Assembly (NCBI GenBank): GCA_026419775.2
Contig: JAOPGA020001514.1
Location: 62,001-126,000 of the forward strand
Origin: Acrasis kona
Taxonomy: Eukaryota > Heterolobosea > Eutetramitea > Acrasida > Acrasidae
DNA: 64,000 nt
Reading direction: 5' to 3'
Below are positions 31,378 to 42,420 of the stretch, one piece after another. A program made the translations under genes and the position numbers. The notes below the pieces were generated by a model. It saw nothing but the letters and a program-made list of their open reading frames with translations. It did no database searches and was not told the origin of the DNA. Numbering within the stretch: position 1 is the stretch's first letter; each line of letters begins with the position of its first letter.

Positions 31378-32354
31378 TCACAACTTTGATAACAATCTTC
31401 TTGTTTTCTCCTCCTCTATGGGTAAGTCTCGTTCATATTTCTCCTGAATGATTTTCTTATTGACGTTCTCATCACAATCTTCAACAAAGAAGTCGTCGCC
31501 CAACTTTTCACCTGGACAAATGGCATATTGTTCAAACCCAACAGTTTTATCTCTAATGAGGTCTTCATCAATAAAGAAGTTACCAGTGCACATGGTGCTG
31601 TCGGATGTTACAATTTCGTATGCCGCGTCGCTCATGATTTTGTCGTTTCTGGCTTGTTTAATGTTCTCAAAATCTTGGAACCCGGTTATCACCATGAGTG
31701 CTGCCGTAGCTACAGGTGTGCGTGGCCAAAGAGCGTTCACTGCAATGTATTCATCCTTTAGTTCATGGGAAAGCCCGAGCATTACTAGACTCATTCCAAA
31801 CTTACTAATGGTATAGGCAGTATGGGCACCAAAGTACTCTGGCTTCATGCGAAGTGGAGGAGATATTGCCAAAATGTGTGGATTTGAACTTTTACGTAAA
31901 TGTGGAATGCAGTACTTGCTGCACATGAAAGTTCCCCTCGCATTGATTTGATTCATTAGGTCGTAGCTCTTCATTGTTGTAGACTGGCTTGTAGTGAGAC
32001 TGATTGCACTGGCGTTGTTAACCAAAATATCAATTCCCCCAAATGTTGCGACAACTTTATCGATGCATTGTTTGACCTGTTTTTATTAGTTGTTTATAAA
32101 TGAATTGATCACAGTACCTGCTCTTCGTTTCTTACATCGCATAATAATGGTAACGCCTTTCCTCCTGCTGCTTCAATATCTTTTGCAGCGGTGTAGATAG
32201 TTCCTGGCAACTTTGGGTGAGGCTCGGCTGTTTTTGCAAGGATGGCTACATTCGCCCCGTCTTGAGCAAATCGAAGGGCCATAGCAAGGCCAATACCTCT
32301 AGAAGCACCGGTTATTACCACAGTCTTGTTACGTAGGGTTCTTGGTGCTGGCAT
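31378..32354 (-). CDS. HSDL2: HSDL2-like short-chain dehydrogenase with a peroxisomal SKL signal
   Basis: Exons 32354-32118 and 32076-31378 (41-bp intron) give 311 aa. The Rossmann motif is TGASRGIG, NNAS follows, and the catalytic pair is YTISKFG. The sequence order (VVITGASRGIGLAMALRFAQ, later IAVNALWPRTPVATAAL) matches hydroxysteroid dehydrogenase-like protein 2. Animal HSDL2 has an extra SCP2 sterol-carrier domain that is absent here. The protein ends in Ser-Lys-Leu, a textbook PTS1, so it should be imported into peroxisomes, probably for lipid metabolism. Confidence 0.9.
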
Positions 32355-32559
32355 TTGATAGGAAAATTAATAGGAGAATAATATCAAATCAACTTCGGAG
32401 ATCAAACAATCATGTTGATATTCGCTTATTTTATGCACTATACTCGAATATAATATATTAGAAACTGAACAATCTATACAAGTTCTGGATGATATAGGCA
32501 TAGGAGGATATCTCTTTACACAAGCTTGATTACAATTCTGGTTGGTCAACTCCGCAGAC

Positions 32560-33129
32560 ATGGGTACAGAGACAAAAGTTGCATCAAACGCTAACAATAA
32601 TGCCCAAGATGAAAAGCAAACAGTATCAATAGATCAATTACGTGATGATCGAAAAAAACTTGAACATGAAATTTTGCAAATGGAACAACAGTTGTTTAGT
32701 TATGAATCATCTTATCTTGAGGACACTTGGCCAACAGGAAATATCGTACGTGGATTTGACGGACTTATAGCAAATAAAAGTAAATCAAAAGGAGCAGAGT
32801 CAAACGCAAGGAAATCAAAATTCAAAGACACAGAACGTCTATTTTCATATTCTTCAGAATCGTCATCACGCGTATGTTATTTTAAACCTCATTTTTAACA
32901 TTCACAGGCGATGCAGCATGTATTTGAGTCTGATAGAAAAGCACCTTCCTACATTGATTTCCCAATCGTCTTGGACACCACCGTACCCCAGACAGAGGGT
33001 GAACTTGTAGAGCAAACAACAAAGTGTGGAAATGTAGCGTTCATAGACACCAACAATCCAGTGTACCAAAATGTATTTTCATATAAAAGAAAGGAAAAAA
33101 TCGACATGAGTTCTGATTCTGAAAACTAA
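32560..33129 (+). CDS. EAF6: EAF6/MEAF6 subunit of histone acetyltransferase complexes
   Basis: Exons 32560-32871 and 32908-33129 (36-bp intron) give 177 aa. I start at the ATG of MGTETKVASN; the frame before it has only TTG. The conserved core is clear: LEHEILQMEQQLFSYESSYL followed by EDTWPTGNIVRGFDG, then KSKFKDTERLFSYSS, matching [27 protein letters not shown] and RKFKEAERLFSKSS of MEAF6. EAF6 is a small scaffold shared by NuA4 and MOZ/HBO1 acetyltransferase complexes. The C-terminal extension is not conserved. Confidence 0.9.
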
Positions 33130-33142
33130 TAAAAAAATAATT

Positions 33143-35215
33143 TTATACAAATGTTCCATTTGAATTCATTGTTGCGTTCCAAGCCGGATATTGCCATGGC
33201 TTTACAAGAGGTCCAACTGTACAAATCTTTAAAAAGGCCACAACAATTCCCATCAATCCCTCACCTGCAATCAAGCCACTACTTACTGCGTAAAAATATT
33301 GCCCTGCAGTTTGTGGCCATCCTCTCTTCCATAAAGTATATATACAGGCACCTGTGAACATGATGACGCTTTGACGTGCAGGTACAATCATTCCAATACC
33401 AAATGCAAGTGCACTAGGTACATATCCAGAATATTTTTCTCCAACAATGGAAACAGTTTTATTCGTTATGCTCAATAGTAGACCTATGATCCCTCCACCT
33501 AACATGCCCCATGGACTTCCTGGCGGCAACGCATCCTTTCCATGAGACAGCACTTCGGCAACAGCTCTCCATGCATGTGCAGCAGGTGCTGGTAGATCGT
33601 GCTCACCCACTTGATATGCAGTGACGAATAATTTATAAATGGGAACGCAAGCAATGATACCTGCCACGATTCCAATACATTGTGAAATGAAAATCTTGCG
33701 AGGAGCCACTCTCATCAAATATCCAGTCTTGAGATCTTGCATCATGTCACCACACTGGGATGCTCCAGCTGCGACAATTGCAGCACTCAGAATATTTGTT
33801 ACTGGTTGTTTGGGTGCCACACCTGCGAACACTAATTGTGTGACTTTGCCCATACTACCCACGGGATTAATATCAGTTTCACCACAACATCTTGCTGCGA
33901 TTAGACTTAGCAGCGCACCAAGAGGGATGGCTGCCCACACAAAATAATATTTTATACCAAATACGAAATGACCAATCAATGTCAACATGACAGTTGACAA
34001 AACAAGTCCAATTATGGGCCAAAACCAAGGGATCATATGAGCTTCAAGATTCTGCTCCAGAGAAGGTCTGTCATGTTCAGGACCAGCATTGCTTTCTACA
34101 ACATTTCTATTACGATAACGATTAATGATCATTTTGACAATCCAAATCACTACTGTGAACAAAGCAGACAACAATTGCACGATGCTGTCAGCGGCCATAA
34201 CGGCAACACCCACCCATAGAATCCAACCACGAATACCATTTACATAACTCATTGGAGCACCTTGGACAAGTTTTTGAGATTCTACAATTGGACCAATTAC
34301 CGCCCATCCTATAATGCTGCCTGCAACCAAGCTACCAGTTGCGCGTAAGCCGCTCAACATGCCGCCACCCAGCAACATTGGAGAAAAATGTAGCGTGAAG
34401 CCGTACTTGTGGAGAAGGACTGGCATGGGAGGATCTTGTAACAATGGAATAAAAAAAGCAAACAAACACCAGACACCTGATGCAATGCCAAAAAATAAAA
34501 GTGATTTTGCTTTTTTAACAGTATCTTCACCTTTAGCGAACATGGCCTTGATAGTCATGGCTGTTGCTGTGCCTGATGGGAATCTTAATTTTTCGATCAC
34601 GATCATGTGTCTTCTCATTGGAACTGCAAAATAAACTCCAAAGTAAGCCACTGCAAACGCCCATAAATAATGTTGCCAAATTGCATACTCGTGTCCCATC
34701 ATTTTCAAAGCTGGCATGGAGGATACTAAACCTGCGGCAGATGTCATTGTTCCTGCGGCAGAAGCGGCCGTTACTGCTAATGTAGTCTCCCACTTTGTGA
34801 AGGGAGTGGTTGGGTTGGCTATTTTAAATATACCGATGGCGATAATGGATGAGAATACGCTTCCTCCTTGACACCACCCCGTTCGAAGTCCGAAATTAAC
34901 ATTCATAGCAGCTACAAGAATTCCGATGAGACACCCGACGAATACCGTCCTAAAAGTGAGTTCATTGTGCTCGTTGTATCGTTCAAACTCTGTTGGATCA
35001 TAATCTTCTACTGGGGGATCTCCATCATCGTCGTCGTCTTTTAAAATAAGTTTGTCCACGGAATTGTTGTCTTCTGAATGGTTATTAGCAAAGGTAAGAA
35101 TGCACATACGATCCTCGTCTTCATTTATCCAAGAATAACCCTCCTCTTCTTCTTTAGATGGCTGCTTAGGCACTATTACATCACCCGCTTCGCCTATCTT
35201 CGCCACGTCTGCCAT
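33143..35215 (-). CDS. OPT family oligopeptide/metal-chelate transporter
   Basis: 690 aa from the ATG of MADVAKIGEAGD. The frame extends further upstream, but only from a non-ATG start and into the divergent gene. About 14-16 hydrophobic segments follow an acidic N-terminal 90 residues. The order NVNFGLRTGWCQGGSVFSSI, then RLPSGTATA-type loop (KLRFPSGTATAMTIKAMF) and MMQDLKTGYLM, is typical of OPT transporters of the YSL or peptide type. They couple uptake of peptides or metal-siderophore complexes to protons. The substrate is not predictable. The start is 61 bp from the next gene. Confidence 0.88.
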   Translation of the reverse strand: MADVAKIGEAGDVIVPKQPSKEEEEGYSWINEDEDRMCILTFANNHSEDNNSVDKLILKDDDDDGDPPVEDYDPTEFERYNEHNELTFRTVFVGCLIGILVAAMNVNFGLRTGWCQGGSVFSSIIAIGIFKIANPTTPFTKWETTLAVTAASAAGTMTSAAGLVSSMPALKMMGHEYAIWQHYLWAFAVAYFGVYFAVPMRRHMIVIEKLRFPSGTATAMTIKAMFAKGEDTVKKAKSLLFFGIASGVWCLFAFFIPLLQDPPMPVLLHKYGFTLHFSPMLLGGGMLSGLRATGSLVAGSIIGWAVIGPIVESQKLVQGAPMSYVNGIRGWILWVGVAVMAADSIVQLLSALFTVVIWIVKMIINRYRNRNVVESNAGPEHDRPSLEQNLEAHMIPWFWPIIGLVLSTVMLTLIGHFVFGIKYYFVWAAIPLGALLSLIAARCCGETDINPVGSMGKVTQLVFAGVAPKQPVTNILSAAIVAAGASQCGDMMQDLKTGYLMRVAPRKIFISQCIGIVAGIIACVPIYKLFVTAYQVGEHDLPAPAAHAWRAVAEVLSHGKDALPPGSPWGMLGGGIIGLLLSITNKTVSIVGEKYSGYVPSALAFGIGMIVPARQSVIMFTGACIYTLWKRGWPQTAGQYFYAVSSGLIAGEGLMGIVVAFLKICTVGPLVKPWQYPAWNATMNSNGTFV

Positions 35216-35276
35216 GTTCGTTCGGAGATACAACTGTCCTTGACACTTGATGAGTTTCTTTACAAAATCTGTGTAA

Positions 35277-36159
35277 ATGCATTTGATCAGGCGTGCTTTT
35301 GGGGTAGAAAGAGCATTGCCACTGTTAGGAAAATCTGATGTTTTTAAGGGTTTAACGATCGATCTATCGGATAATATACACAGCAAAGTTCTAAAAGACC
35401 CTCGATCTTTTCAAGCTTCACTAAAGCGAACAATAGAGGATAATACAAAAGAGGGTACGAAAGGATTATGGTTGAAAATACCTATCGAACAGTCTGAACT
35501 TGTACCAATCGCCACAAAACTCGGATTTGAATATCACCATGCAGAGCGCAACTATGTTATGATGACTTCATGGCTTCCAGATGTCTCTAAGCACCCTAAT
35601 AAGCTTCCACGGTGTCCACAACATTTTATAGGAGCTGGAGGAGCAGCAATTGATGTTGAAAATAGACAGATATTATTGATTACAGAGAGAACAGAATTCT
35701 TCCCGAGCAGCGGAGAAAAAATTGACCACTGGAAAATACCAGGTGGACAACTGGATGATCCTGATGAGAGCATTGGAGATTGTGCAGTTCGAGAGGTTTA
35801 TGAGGAGACAGGTGTTAAGACGGAGTTCAAAGCAGTCTTATCATTTAGACATTTGCATAACTTTCGGTTTGAAAAGTAAGTTATACAATCCAAACTTGAA
35901 TTTAAACAATTACAGATCTGACATTTATTTTATTTGTCTGTTAAGCCCAATTGACAAAACTTTGAACCCTGACCCAGTTGAAATCGACAAGTGCCAATGG
36001 GTTTCACTCGATGAATATTTTGCAATGGACAAATTAAGGCCGGTTCAAAAGGCGGCAATGAATAGCGTCAAAGAATACATTAAAGATCCAAATAAGTGTC
36101 TCAAAACTTATGACGTCTCCCCCTCTCCTATTCATCGTGGTTTGATGTATAAGGTTTAA
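35277..36159 (+). CDS. NUDT6-like Nudix hydrolase
   Basis: Exons 35277-35875 and 35916-36159 (40-bp intron) give 280 aa. Residues 25-105 match the N-terminal module of NUDT6 and plant NUDT2-type enzymes: GLWLKIPIEQSELVPIATKL, then GFEYHHAERNYVMM. The Nudix box is GGQLDDPDESIGDCAVREVY followed by EETGV. The first 20 residues are basic without acids, so a mitochondrial presequence is possible. It shares a 61-bp promoter region with the OPT gene. Confidence 0.88.
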
Positions 36160-36289
36160 AGAATAATTATTTTTAAAACAAGTGTTATGATCTTTCGAGT
36201 AGGTCTGATGGCATAATTTAACATTTTTATTCCTATTAAAATACAAAGACTAGAATCTTCTGATACACTCAGGTTGTGAATGGAATTGA

Positions 36290-37009
36290 TTAATCATACA
36301 TCACGAACATATCGTCATATTGGACCTCTGGCTTTTGTAACGTTCCGGCTGTTGACTTTCTCTTCTCAAAGTACTGTATCTCCTTCACAATCTCCGAGTC
36401 CGTATAAAATAGTTCGACCGCATATTCCGTCCTCCTGGTGTTGAAAAGTGATTTATTCCTAATTGTTATACACAGCTCATATGGATGTGAGCTTAGTTCT
36501 AGAAGAGACAGTGGTAGCTCTAGTTTACTCTTACATCCAATGGAATAAACAGCGTTTGTAATATTAGAGCCGTTCGTACTGAGCGTAACACGAACTCTAA
36601 TCTCCGACAAATCGCACTGATTCTTAATTGTCACTGAAAATGATTTGTCATCGGGGTAGATTGTAATTAAGTGTCTCTCCTTTTTGTTGGTACAGTGCCC
36701 CTCCTTGAGCCAATGCAATGTAGCATCTGAAACGACTATGTCTTCTATGGGTGAAGTATCGCATCTAGGAGAGTATTGAGGAGAGCGACGAGGAGAGGGG
36801 AATCTTGACACGGGGCTTGTTGATACAGATTGTGCGCCAGAACCACCATATAGAAGCTTGATCGATTTTCGAGAACTAAAAGATTGAGAAGAGGATCTAG
36901 ACCTCACGAAATCGTCAACTTTTGATGTCAAAGACCTAGTGTGTAGTGAAAGACTTGATGATGTTCTTGCCGCATTACTCAGCACCATCTCTAGTACTTC
37001 ATTGCTCAT
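36290..37009 (-). CDS. Ser-rich protein with a C-terminal beta-domain, unknown family
   Basis: 239 aa. The first 95 residues are rich in Ser, Arg and Pro with several S-P sites (RFPSPRRSPQYSP), probable phosphorylation sites. Residues 110-220 alternate hydrophobic and polar residues like a beta-sandwich (FSVTIKNQCDLSEIRVRVTL). The gene at the right edge (63416-64000) has the same layout, a Ser-rich start and a strand-rich domain with a similar run of strands. The two may be distant paralogues. No function assigned. Confidence 0.6.
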   Translation of the reverse strand: MSNEVLEMVLSNAARTSSSLSLHTRSLTSKVDDFVRSRSSSQSFSSRKSIKLLYGGSGAQSVSTSPVSRFPSPRRSPQYSPRCDTSPIEDIVVSDATLHWLKEGHCTNKKERHLITIYPDDKSFSVTIKNQCDLSEIRVRVTLSTNGSNITNAVYSIGCKSKLELPLSLLELSSHPYELCITIRNKSLFNTRRTEYAVELFYTDSEIVKEIQYFEKRKSTAGTLQKPEVQYDDMFVMYD

Positions 37010-37294
37010 TTTTTCGCCAAACCATAATAGATAAAGTTCTCTGGTTCAAGAATAATCTCGTCACCATTCAACTGTCTATGGTACTAATTGGACGGTATTC
37101 TTTACAACAACCATAGTTCGCTCATAATTATGATGATGCGGATCCAAGGACTTCGAATCTCTGCTGATATAAATCGAATCATCATTCTGTTCACGACTCT
37201 AGCACCACACATGTATCAATAAATGGGTTTCTAAATACAAAAAGTCTCGGTACTCTGTTACAAAAAGTCAACTTCGGATGATTGACAGCAAAAC

Positions 37295-37774
37295 ATGGGA
37301 GACCTTGGAGCGGAACAGGTGAAGCAGCTTAAAGAGGCTTTTTCTTTGTTCGACAAAAACGGAGATGGTAAACTAACTATTGTTGAGTTTGAAAGTGTTC
37401 TTAAGTCATTGGGTTTTTTAAATGATGGCGAAATTAAAAATCATATCAAATCAGCTGCAAAAGACAATCAAATAGATTTTCCAAGCTTCTTAACCGTGAT
37501 GACAAAACATTTAAAAGGAGATGCACCTATAGAAGAGATACAAGAAGCGTTTAGGGTGTTTGATCATAACAATAACGGTCACATTAATGCTGAAGAGTTT
37601 AAAAAACTAATGACCTCAGGAACAGGCTTTACTGCTACTGATGTTAGTTCACAACTTCAAATGAAAGACTAATGCTTTATCTAGATTGAAGAGATTTTGA
37701 AAGACGCAGAGATTGATGACGACGGTGACTTTGATTATGAATCATTTGTACAAAAGATTGCGAAAAGTAGATGA
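37295..37774 (+). CDS. Calmodulin-like EF-hand protein
   Basis: Exons 37295-37642 and 37685-37774 (42-bp intron) give 145 aa, the length of calmodulin. EF-hand 1 is good (DKNGDGKLTIVE). EF-hand 2 has lost its calcium ligands (AAKDNQIDFPSF). EF-hand 3 reads DHNNNGHINAEE. EF-hand 4, completed by the second exon, reads EIDDDGDFDYES with Glu instead of Asp at position 1. It is therefore a divergent relative or centrin-like sensor with probably two or three working sites, not the cell's main calmodulin. Confidence 0.88.
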
Positions 37775-37808
37775 AATAAAATTTTCAACTAAGCATACAA
37801 AATAAACT

Positions 37809-38443
37809 TTATTTAAGCTTTTTCAAAACATGTTGTAATTCATTCCAAACCGCCTCTCCTATTCTTCTATATCCCTCTGGAGTAAAATGTAAGTTGTCAT
37901 CCCAAATGTCCTTTTCGTTGTGGTTGTTAATGTGGAGCTCACTGAAAATGTCAACCAACTCTACTCTGTCGTTTTGTTGAGCAAAATCCCTTATCATTTG
38001 ATTTACTTTAGTCTTTCGGTTTAGAAAGACTGATGGTTTTTTGTCCATTACCGCGCAAGGTATGGTCAAAGCCACGGTATACTTTACTTTTTGGAGTGCG
38101 ATTTGATGAAGAGCTTTGATGTTTTCAAATATTGCATCTGCTTCAACAACTCCAATGTCATTTGTACCACAAAGAATTATTGCCACTTTAAAATTAGAGA
38201 CTTCAAGCTCTTTTGGTAGCCTGTTCAACATTCTAGTGGTCGTCTCACCATTCACTCCTGTAGTATACACTGAATGATCTTTAAACTCTCCAGTTAATTT
38301 TTCCTCGATAAATGATGTGTAAGGGTGGTATTCGGTGCCATGTTGATAATAACCCTTGGTTAAAGAGTCTCTATAATTCATGATTACATTAGAAGAAGAA
38401 CTTTGACAAACCCAAACGCTAAAATTGTATGTTTGCTACCCAT
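37809..38443 (-). CDS. SGNH/GDSL hydrolase
   Basis: Exons 38443-38412 and 38370-37809, joined over a 41-bp intron, give 197 aa. The join rebuilds the catalytic block MGSKHTILAFGDSLTKGYYQ; the long exon alone would lack the Gly of GDSL. Other blocks are present: GVNGETT, CGTNDIG and the catalytic Asp/His in DNLHFTPEGY. Family members are esterases or lipases. No signal peptide is seen, so it is probably cytosolic. Confidence 0.88.
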
Positions 38444-38736
38444 CTTGTGGCGTTGTTAGTATGATTTTAAGTGACTTGAATATTGTCACCAAGACTTCCA
38501 CCTTTAGCATTACAATGGTTAATTGTGACTCTTCAAGAACCTTTTGGAGCCAGTCTTTGTTTAATGAAATTCTGGCGAACAAGCTTGTGGGTTGTAAAAA
38601 TTATTATTAAAGTAAAGCATACTTTAGTTATAATCTAGTTTATTTACATTGTCTATGTAGTTTGATTTATGTGACTGTATAATTTGTACGAACAAATCAT
38701 TAAAGTTTTTTATTTTCACTGGTATGCTAGTTTTCG

Positions 38737-39120
38737 TTAAAAATGTTTCATCTTGCTGACTAATGATGGGTTATGATTTAGTTTCTTTGCTTTTTGTGAC
38801 AGTATTAAGTTCTCTGCGTGAATGGACAAGTCCGACTTTCTTCTAAGTTGTGAGGCCCTTCTCACCCTAAGAATAATGTTGTCATGCTTCCATATTTGTG
38901 TTACAATCTCTATAGCATCCCGCCAGTCATCTTCATTTTCCAAGTGTACCCAGTCCCAGTCGTCTTTGAAAGATATGTACAAGTCTTGAGATTGGCTGTC
39001 AAGCCTCTCCTCCATTTGTTTTTTGAGTTGCAATAGGGTTACATCGGTGTTTATAAACGTGTATACAAATCGATAGTCTGGCATTATGATCTTAGTATTC
39101 AATACCCTACTGCTATCCAT
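38737..39120 (-). CDS. Small PB1-like domain protein
   Basis: 127 aa. Residues 10-90 resemble a PB1 ubiquitin-like fold: FVYTFINTDVTLLQLKKQME, then an acidic OPCA-like loop (SFKDDWDWVHLENEDDW) and DAIEI helix. PB1 domains form head-to-tail dimers in signalling scaffolds. The basic first strand plus acidic loop would allow both faces. The tail is basic and unknown. Confidence 0.65.
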   Translation of the reverse strand: MDSSRVLNTKIIMPDYRFVYTFINTDVTLLQLKKQMEERLDSQSQDLYISFKDDWDWVHLENEDDWRDAIEIVTQIWKHDNIILRVRRASQLRRKSDLSIHAENLILSQKAKKLNHNPSLVSKMKHF

Positions 39121-40066
39121 TGAATGGTTTGTTTCTATTCATAGAATTTTTTCAACCATCACACGATATTTTCTAGACTTTGACAGTAGTACTACGAATA
39201 GTAATTTTTCTTTTATAAATACATTTATTAACCGTTCTGCATTTTGTGACATGGGAATCACGGTGGGTAAGCTATTAGAACTGCGGACTGTTGCTCAATT
39301 TTGGGGATTGTTAAACAACACGACATTTGTACGTAATATATTCTAGATGTGATATTCAATCTTCGGTATCTTCAATCGGTTCATTGCTTCTTTGTTAATA
39401 TCCAGACACGTTCATGATGTCGAAAGTTAGTCTTGTTTGGTCAATGATGTAATATTGTTTATGAAATAATTTGTCGTCGTAAAGAGCAGATCTCTACTTC
39501 TGTCTTTCTTGTTCAAAGTTGTATTCAGAATTTTTTTTAAGTACAATTGTACTCGGATGTAAATTTCAGTCTGCATAAAGTGAACAAATGTTATTATACT
39601 AGTGATATATTTTCAATCAAATTTCGAAGCCTCTATGGCCCAATGGAAAGGCGTCGGCCTACGGAGCCGGAGATCCTGGGTTCGATAGTACGAGATCCCC
39701 AGTGGAGGTAATTTTTTTTGGACGTAACATGACAAGACCGCTTCATTTAAAGTATTCTATTCGAATCGCCCGTAAATGAACGAATCTTTGAAAATGAGAT
39801 GTGGGATGTAAAATTTACCTTTTCCAATTCGTCACTTGTGGGAGCTACTTGTCGTAGGTAAGAAATAATTAACGTTCTTCCATTTTCAAAGATGCTGTTT
39901 TGATTTGTTGAGGTGATAATTTGGATTGATTAATGATAATGCTATATATAAGATCTATGCTGCTCAGATTTTGTTCAAAATATGTTGGAGAGAAGAAGAT
40001 GGGGCAATCGATCTTATTGAAGTCATTTTTTGTAAGCTGAATGTATAAATTGTAAGGATCAATCCT
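39121..40066. other. Intergenic region holding the second tRNA-Arg gene
   Basis: 946 bp. Apart from the tRNA at 39629-39710 I see no gene. A CTATATATAAG stretch near 39941 could be a TATA element for THOC7. Confidence 0.4.
39629..39710 (+). tRNA. tRNA-Arg(ACG) with 10 extra nt in the T-loop, copy 2
   Basis: The same mature sequence as the gene at 19137, base for base, including acceptor, D, anticodon (loop CTACGGA) and T-stems. The T-loop again has 17 nt, but the insert is TAGTACGAGA (39686-39695), which differs from copy 1 at several of its ten positions. Removing it leaves TTCGATC. A run of eight T follows at 39712-39719 as Pol III terminator. Outside the gene the two loci share only GAA just upstream. 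Confidence 0.92.
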
Positions 40067-40924
40067 ATGTCTTTAACTTTAGGTGAGGCATTTCAGACTA
40101 TTCATTAACTCACTACCATAGACCAACTAACAGCTGCTTTACAGGCACGGTTGTTAGCAAATACATCTGCGCTCACACGCTTAACGAAAAAATACATAGA
40201 TTTTCGTAACGTTTGCGTGTGTACAACACAATCAGAACAAATATCGGAGATTGATTTAATGCATACGGTGGAACAATTACAAAAAGAATCCGTTACCTAC
40301 GAATTTCAAGTTTTAAAGCTACAAATTACAAGTGAAGTTGCGAGACTCGACATAAATGCAATAGCTCATCACCTACAGGAGTTGAGTGATGGTATAAAAT
40401 CGCAAAACGAACAATTACATAGGTTACAATATGAATTAGAAAGAGAAAAGCAGCTCCGGCGGTATAGACAAGAATATGATAGTATTGCAGGTGCAATCAT
40501 GGAACTACCAGACAGATCCTCACAACAAAATCTAACTAAAACTTTGCAAGCCGAACTAGACTTCTTGGCGGCACAGAATGAAAAACTTTGTACCACACTT
40601 GACTTGAGGAATAAACAATTTTCGTTATTAATGAGAACGGTGGCATCTTTGCAAGAGTCTCTTGATCAAGAAGAAACCGACGAATTATTAAATCGCCAAG
40701 TAACCGCCTCCACAGAGACACCAACACAAAATGACAACGAAGAAGATGTCATGGATGAAGATGAAAAGTATGTCAAAAAATAATAGTCAACTAACATTAT
40801 TAGAGAAAATAATGAACCAAAACGGACTGAGAGTGAGGTCTCAACTCAAGTCACGGAGACAACGACAAATAACAATCAGGAAGCAAACAAGACGGATTCT
40901 AATAAGATGGATTCTACAGAATAA
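40067..40924 (+). CDS. THOC7: THOC7, THO/TREX mRNA export complex subunit
   Basis: Exons 40067-40082, 40122-40768 and 40805-40924 (introns 39 and 36 bp) give 260 aa. The tiny first exon encodes MSLTL and joins to DQLTAALQARLLANTSALTR, followed by LTKKYIDF, matching the VIRKRLL...LVKSFIKW start of THOC7. The signature KQLRRYRQEYDSIAGAIMEL, then PDR, corresponds to RIRKNRQEYDALAKVIQHHPDR. Most of the rest is coiled coil. The last exon is Thr/Asn/Glu-rich and unconserved. THOC7 couples transcription to mRNA export. The stop is 5 bp from the convergent MFS stop. Confidence 0.92.
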
Positions 40925-40929
40925 AACAT

Positions 40930-42420
40930 TTATTTATTGTCAACTACTTCGCTCTTTAGAGTCATGGACAAGATTAATCCTATTCCATACGTCACCACCA
41001 AACAACAAACTACAGGTATGGTGCTCATGTGAGACATCTTCACGAACATTCCATATATAAATCCAAACATGATGGGCCCAACCGCTCTTCCTAACGTGTC
41101 TGCACAACCATTCACACCCTGCACCATACCTTTGGCTCTTGAATGATGTGTTACATTTACTATCATGGTTTGTGCTATGCTGGCACCTGTGAAACCAACA
41201 CCTACCATTCCTGTGAACGCAACTATCAATACCCAGACAACTGGCAGCCTTGCGTCAGAATTTACCAAGAGGCCATTTGAATATATTATAACGGCAAGCA
41301 TGCAACATTGTCCTATCTGGAAAATGCTTCCAATCTTGTAGGTGGCCAACAGTCCAATCCTCTCCAATACCGGTTTGAAAGTGGTACTCTGAACAAGGAA
41401 GCACATCAGTCCGTATAATAAAAAGATGACACCAGTCAACAATGGAGACATTCCCAACCCGCCATACTTGATCTTCTCCTGAGTGATGAGGACCCAAACC
41501 ATATTGCTGGCCGCATTAGAGAGACTACCCATGAAGAACATGAATATTAAAGTAAAGTTAACTCTATCGTACAGAATTGATTTGAGCGACTCCATCACGT
41601 TCTCTTGTTGTTGTAGTTCTTCTTCTTGGTGCTGTTCGACTGAAACGTGCTTCTTCTTTGTCTCGTCCATGAATATTGCTACAAGCATCCCTAAAAATAC
41701 AACACCACCAGCAATGGAACAAGTTATAATAAATGAGTCCTGCTTACTGATTCCAGAACCATCTGTCAACATGACTCCTACAATAATTCCACCAAGACCA
41801 GTTGCAGTGGCCCTAATTGCAGTGGTTACTGCAACAATGTATGAAAATAAAACTGAACGAATGGAAGATGGCAACCATTCATTAGTGGTCACATCAACTA
41901 GACTTGCTTTGCAAAGCTCAATGGTCGAGCTGAGGAATCCTTGAGCGGCGCGAAGTAGGACCAACAACCAAACACTGTTCATGAACGGAAATACTACAGT
42001 ACAAATACATGCCACACATAGAGAGAACACAATAAAGTATTTTCTTCCGAAATGATCTGAAAGAGCTCCAAATATCATTGTTGATATACATCTGGCCACA
42101 AAGAAAATTCCGATAATGAGTCCTGAATTTCTTCCAATCTCAGCGGGTGTACTATTTGGGAATTTTTCCAAGAGGAAAAGTGGTAGAAATGACTGAATGG
42201 CATTAAAAGACACCAAATCCACGCTCGTCATGAAAACTAAAGAAGCAACTTGCCTGTATAATTTCGAATATCGGCTTTCTTCTAGATTTAAGTCCTGTTT
42301 TTGAATTAAATGCTCATTGGTTGCGTCCTCGTCAATGTTCATGTACTCGGTCGATTCATCGTTGTATTTTTTGTCCTCGGTATAAATATCAGCAGTCTTC
42401 AGGCTCTCTTCATCGTTCAT
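40930..42420 (-). CDS. Major facilitator superfamily transporter
   Basis: 496 aa from the ATG of MNDEESLKTAD. An acidic N-terminal 50 residues precede 12 predicted membrane segments split by a charged loop (about residues 265-290). Motif A between segments 2 and 3 is GALSDHFGRKY. The pattern suits the drug/H+ antiporter or sugar-porter-like group, but the substrate is unknown. Confidence 0.88.
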   Translation of the reverse strand: MNDEESLKTADIYTEDKKYNDESTEYMNIDEDATNEHLIQKQDLNLEESRYSKLYRQVASLVFMTSVDLVSFNAIQSFLPLFLLEKFPNSTPAEIGRNSGLIIGIFFVARCISTMIFGALSDHFGRKYFIVFSLCVACICTVVFPFMNSVWLLVLLRAAQGFLSSTIELCKASLVDVTTNEWLPSSIRSVLFSYIVAVTTAIRATATGLGGIIVGVMLTDGSGISKQDSFIITCSIAGGVVFLGMLVAIFMDETKKKHVSVEQHQEEELQQQENVMESLKSILYDRVNFTLIFMFFMGSLSNAASNMVWVLITQEKIKYGGLGMSPLLTGVIFLLYGLMCFLVQSTTFKPVLERIGLLATYKIGSIFQIGQCCMLAVIIYSNGLLVNSDARLPVVWVLIVAFTGMVGVGFTGASIAQTMIVNVTHHSRAKGMVQGVNGCADTLGRAVGPIMFGFIYGMFVKMSHMSTIPVVCCLVVTYGIGLILSMTLKSEVVDNK

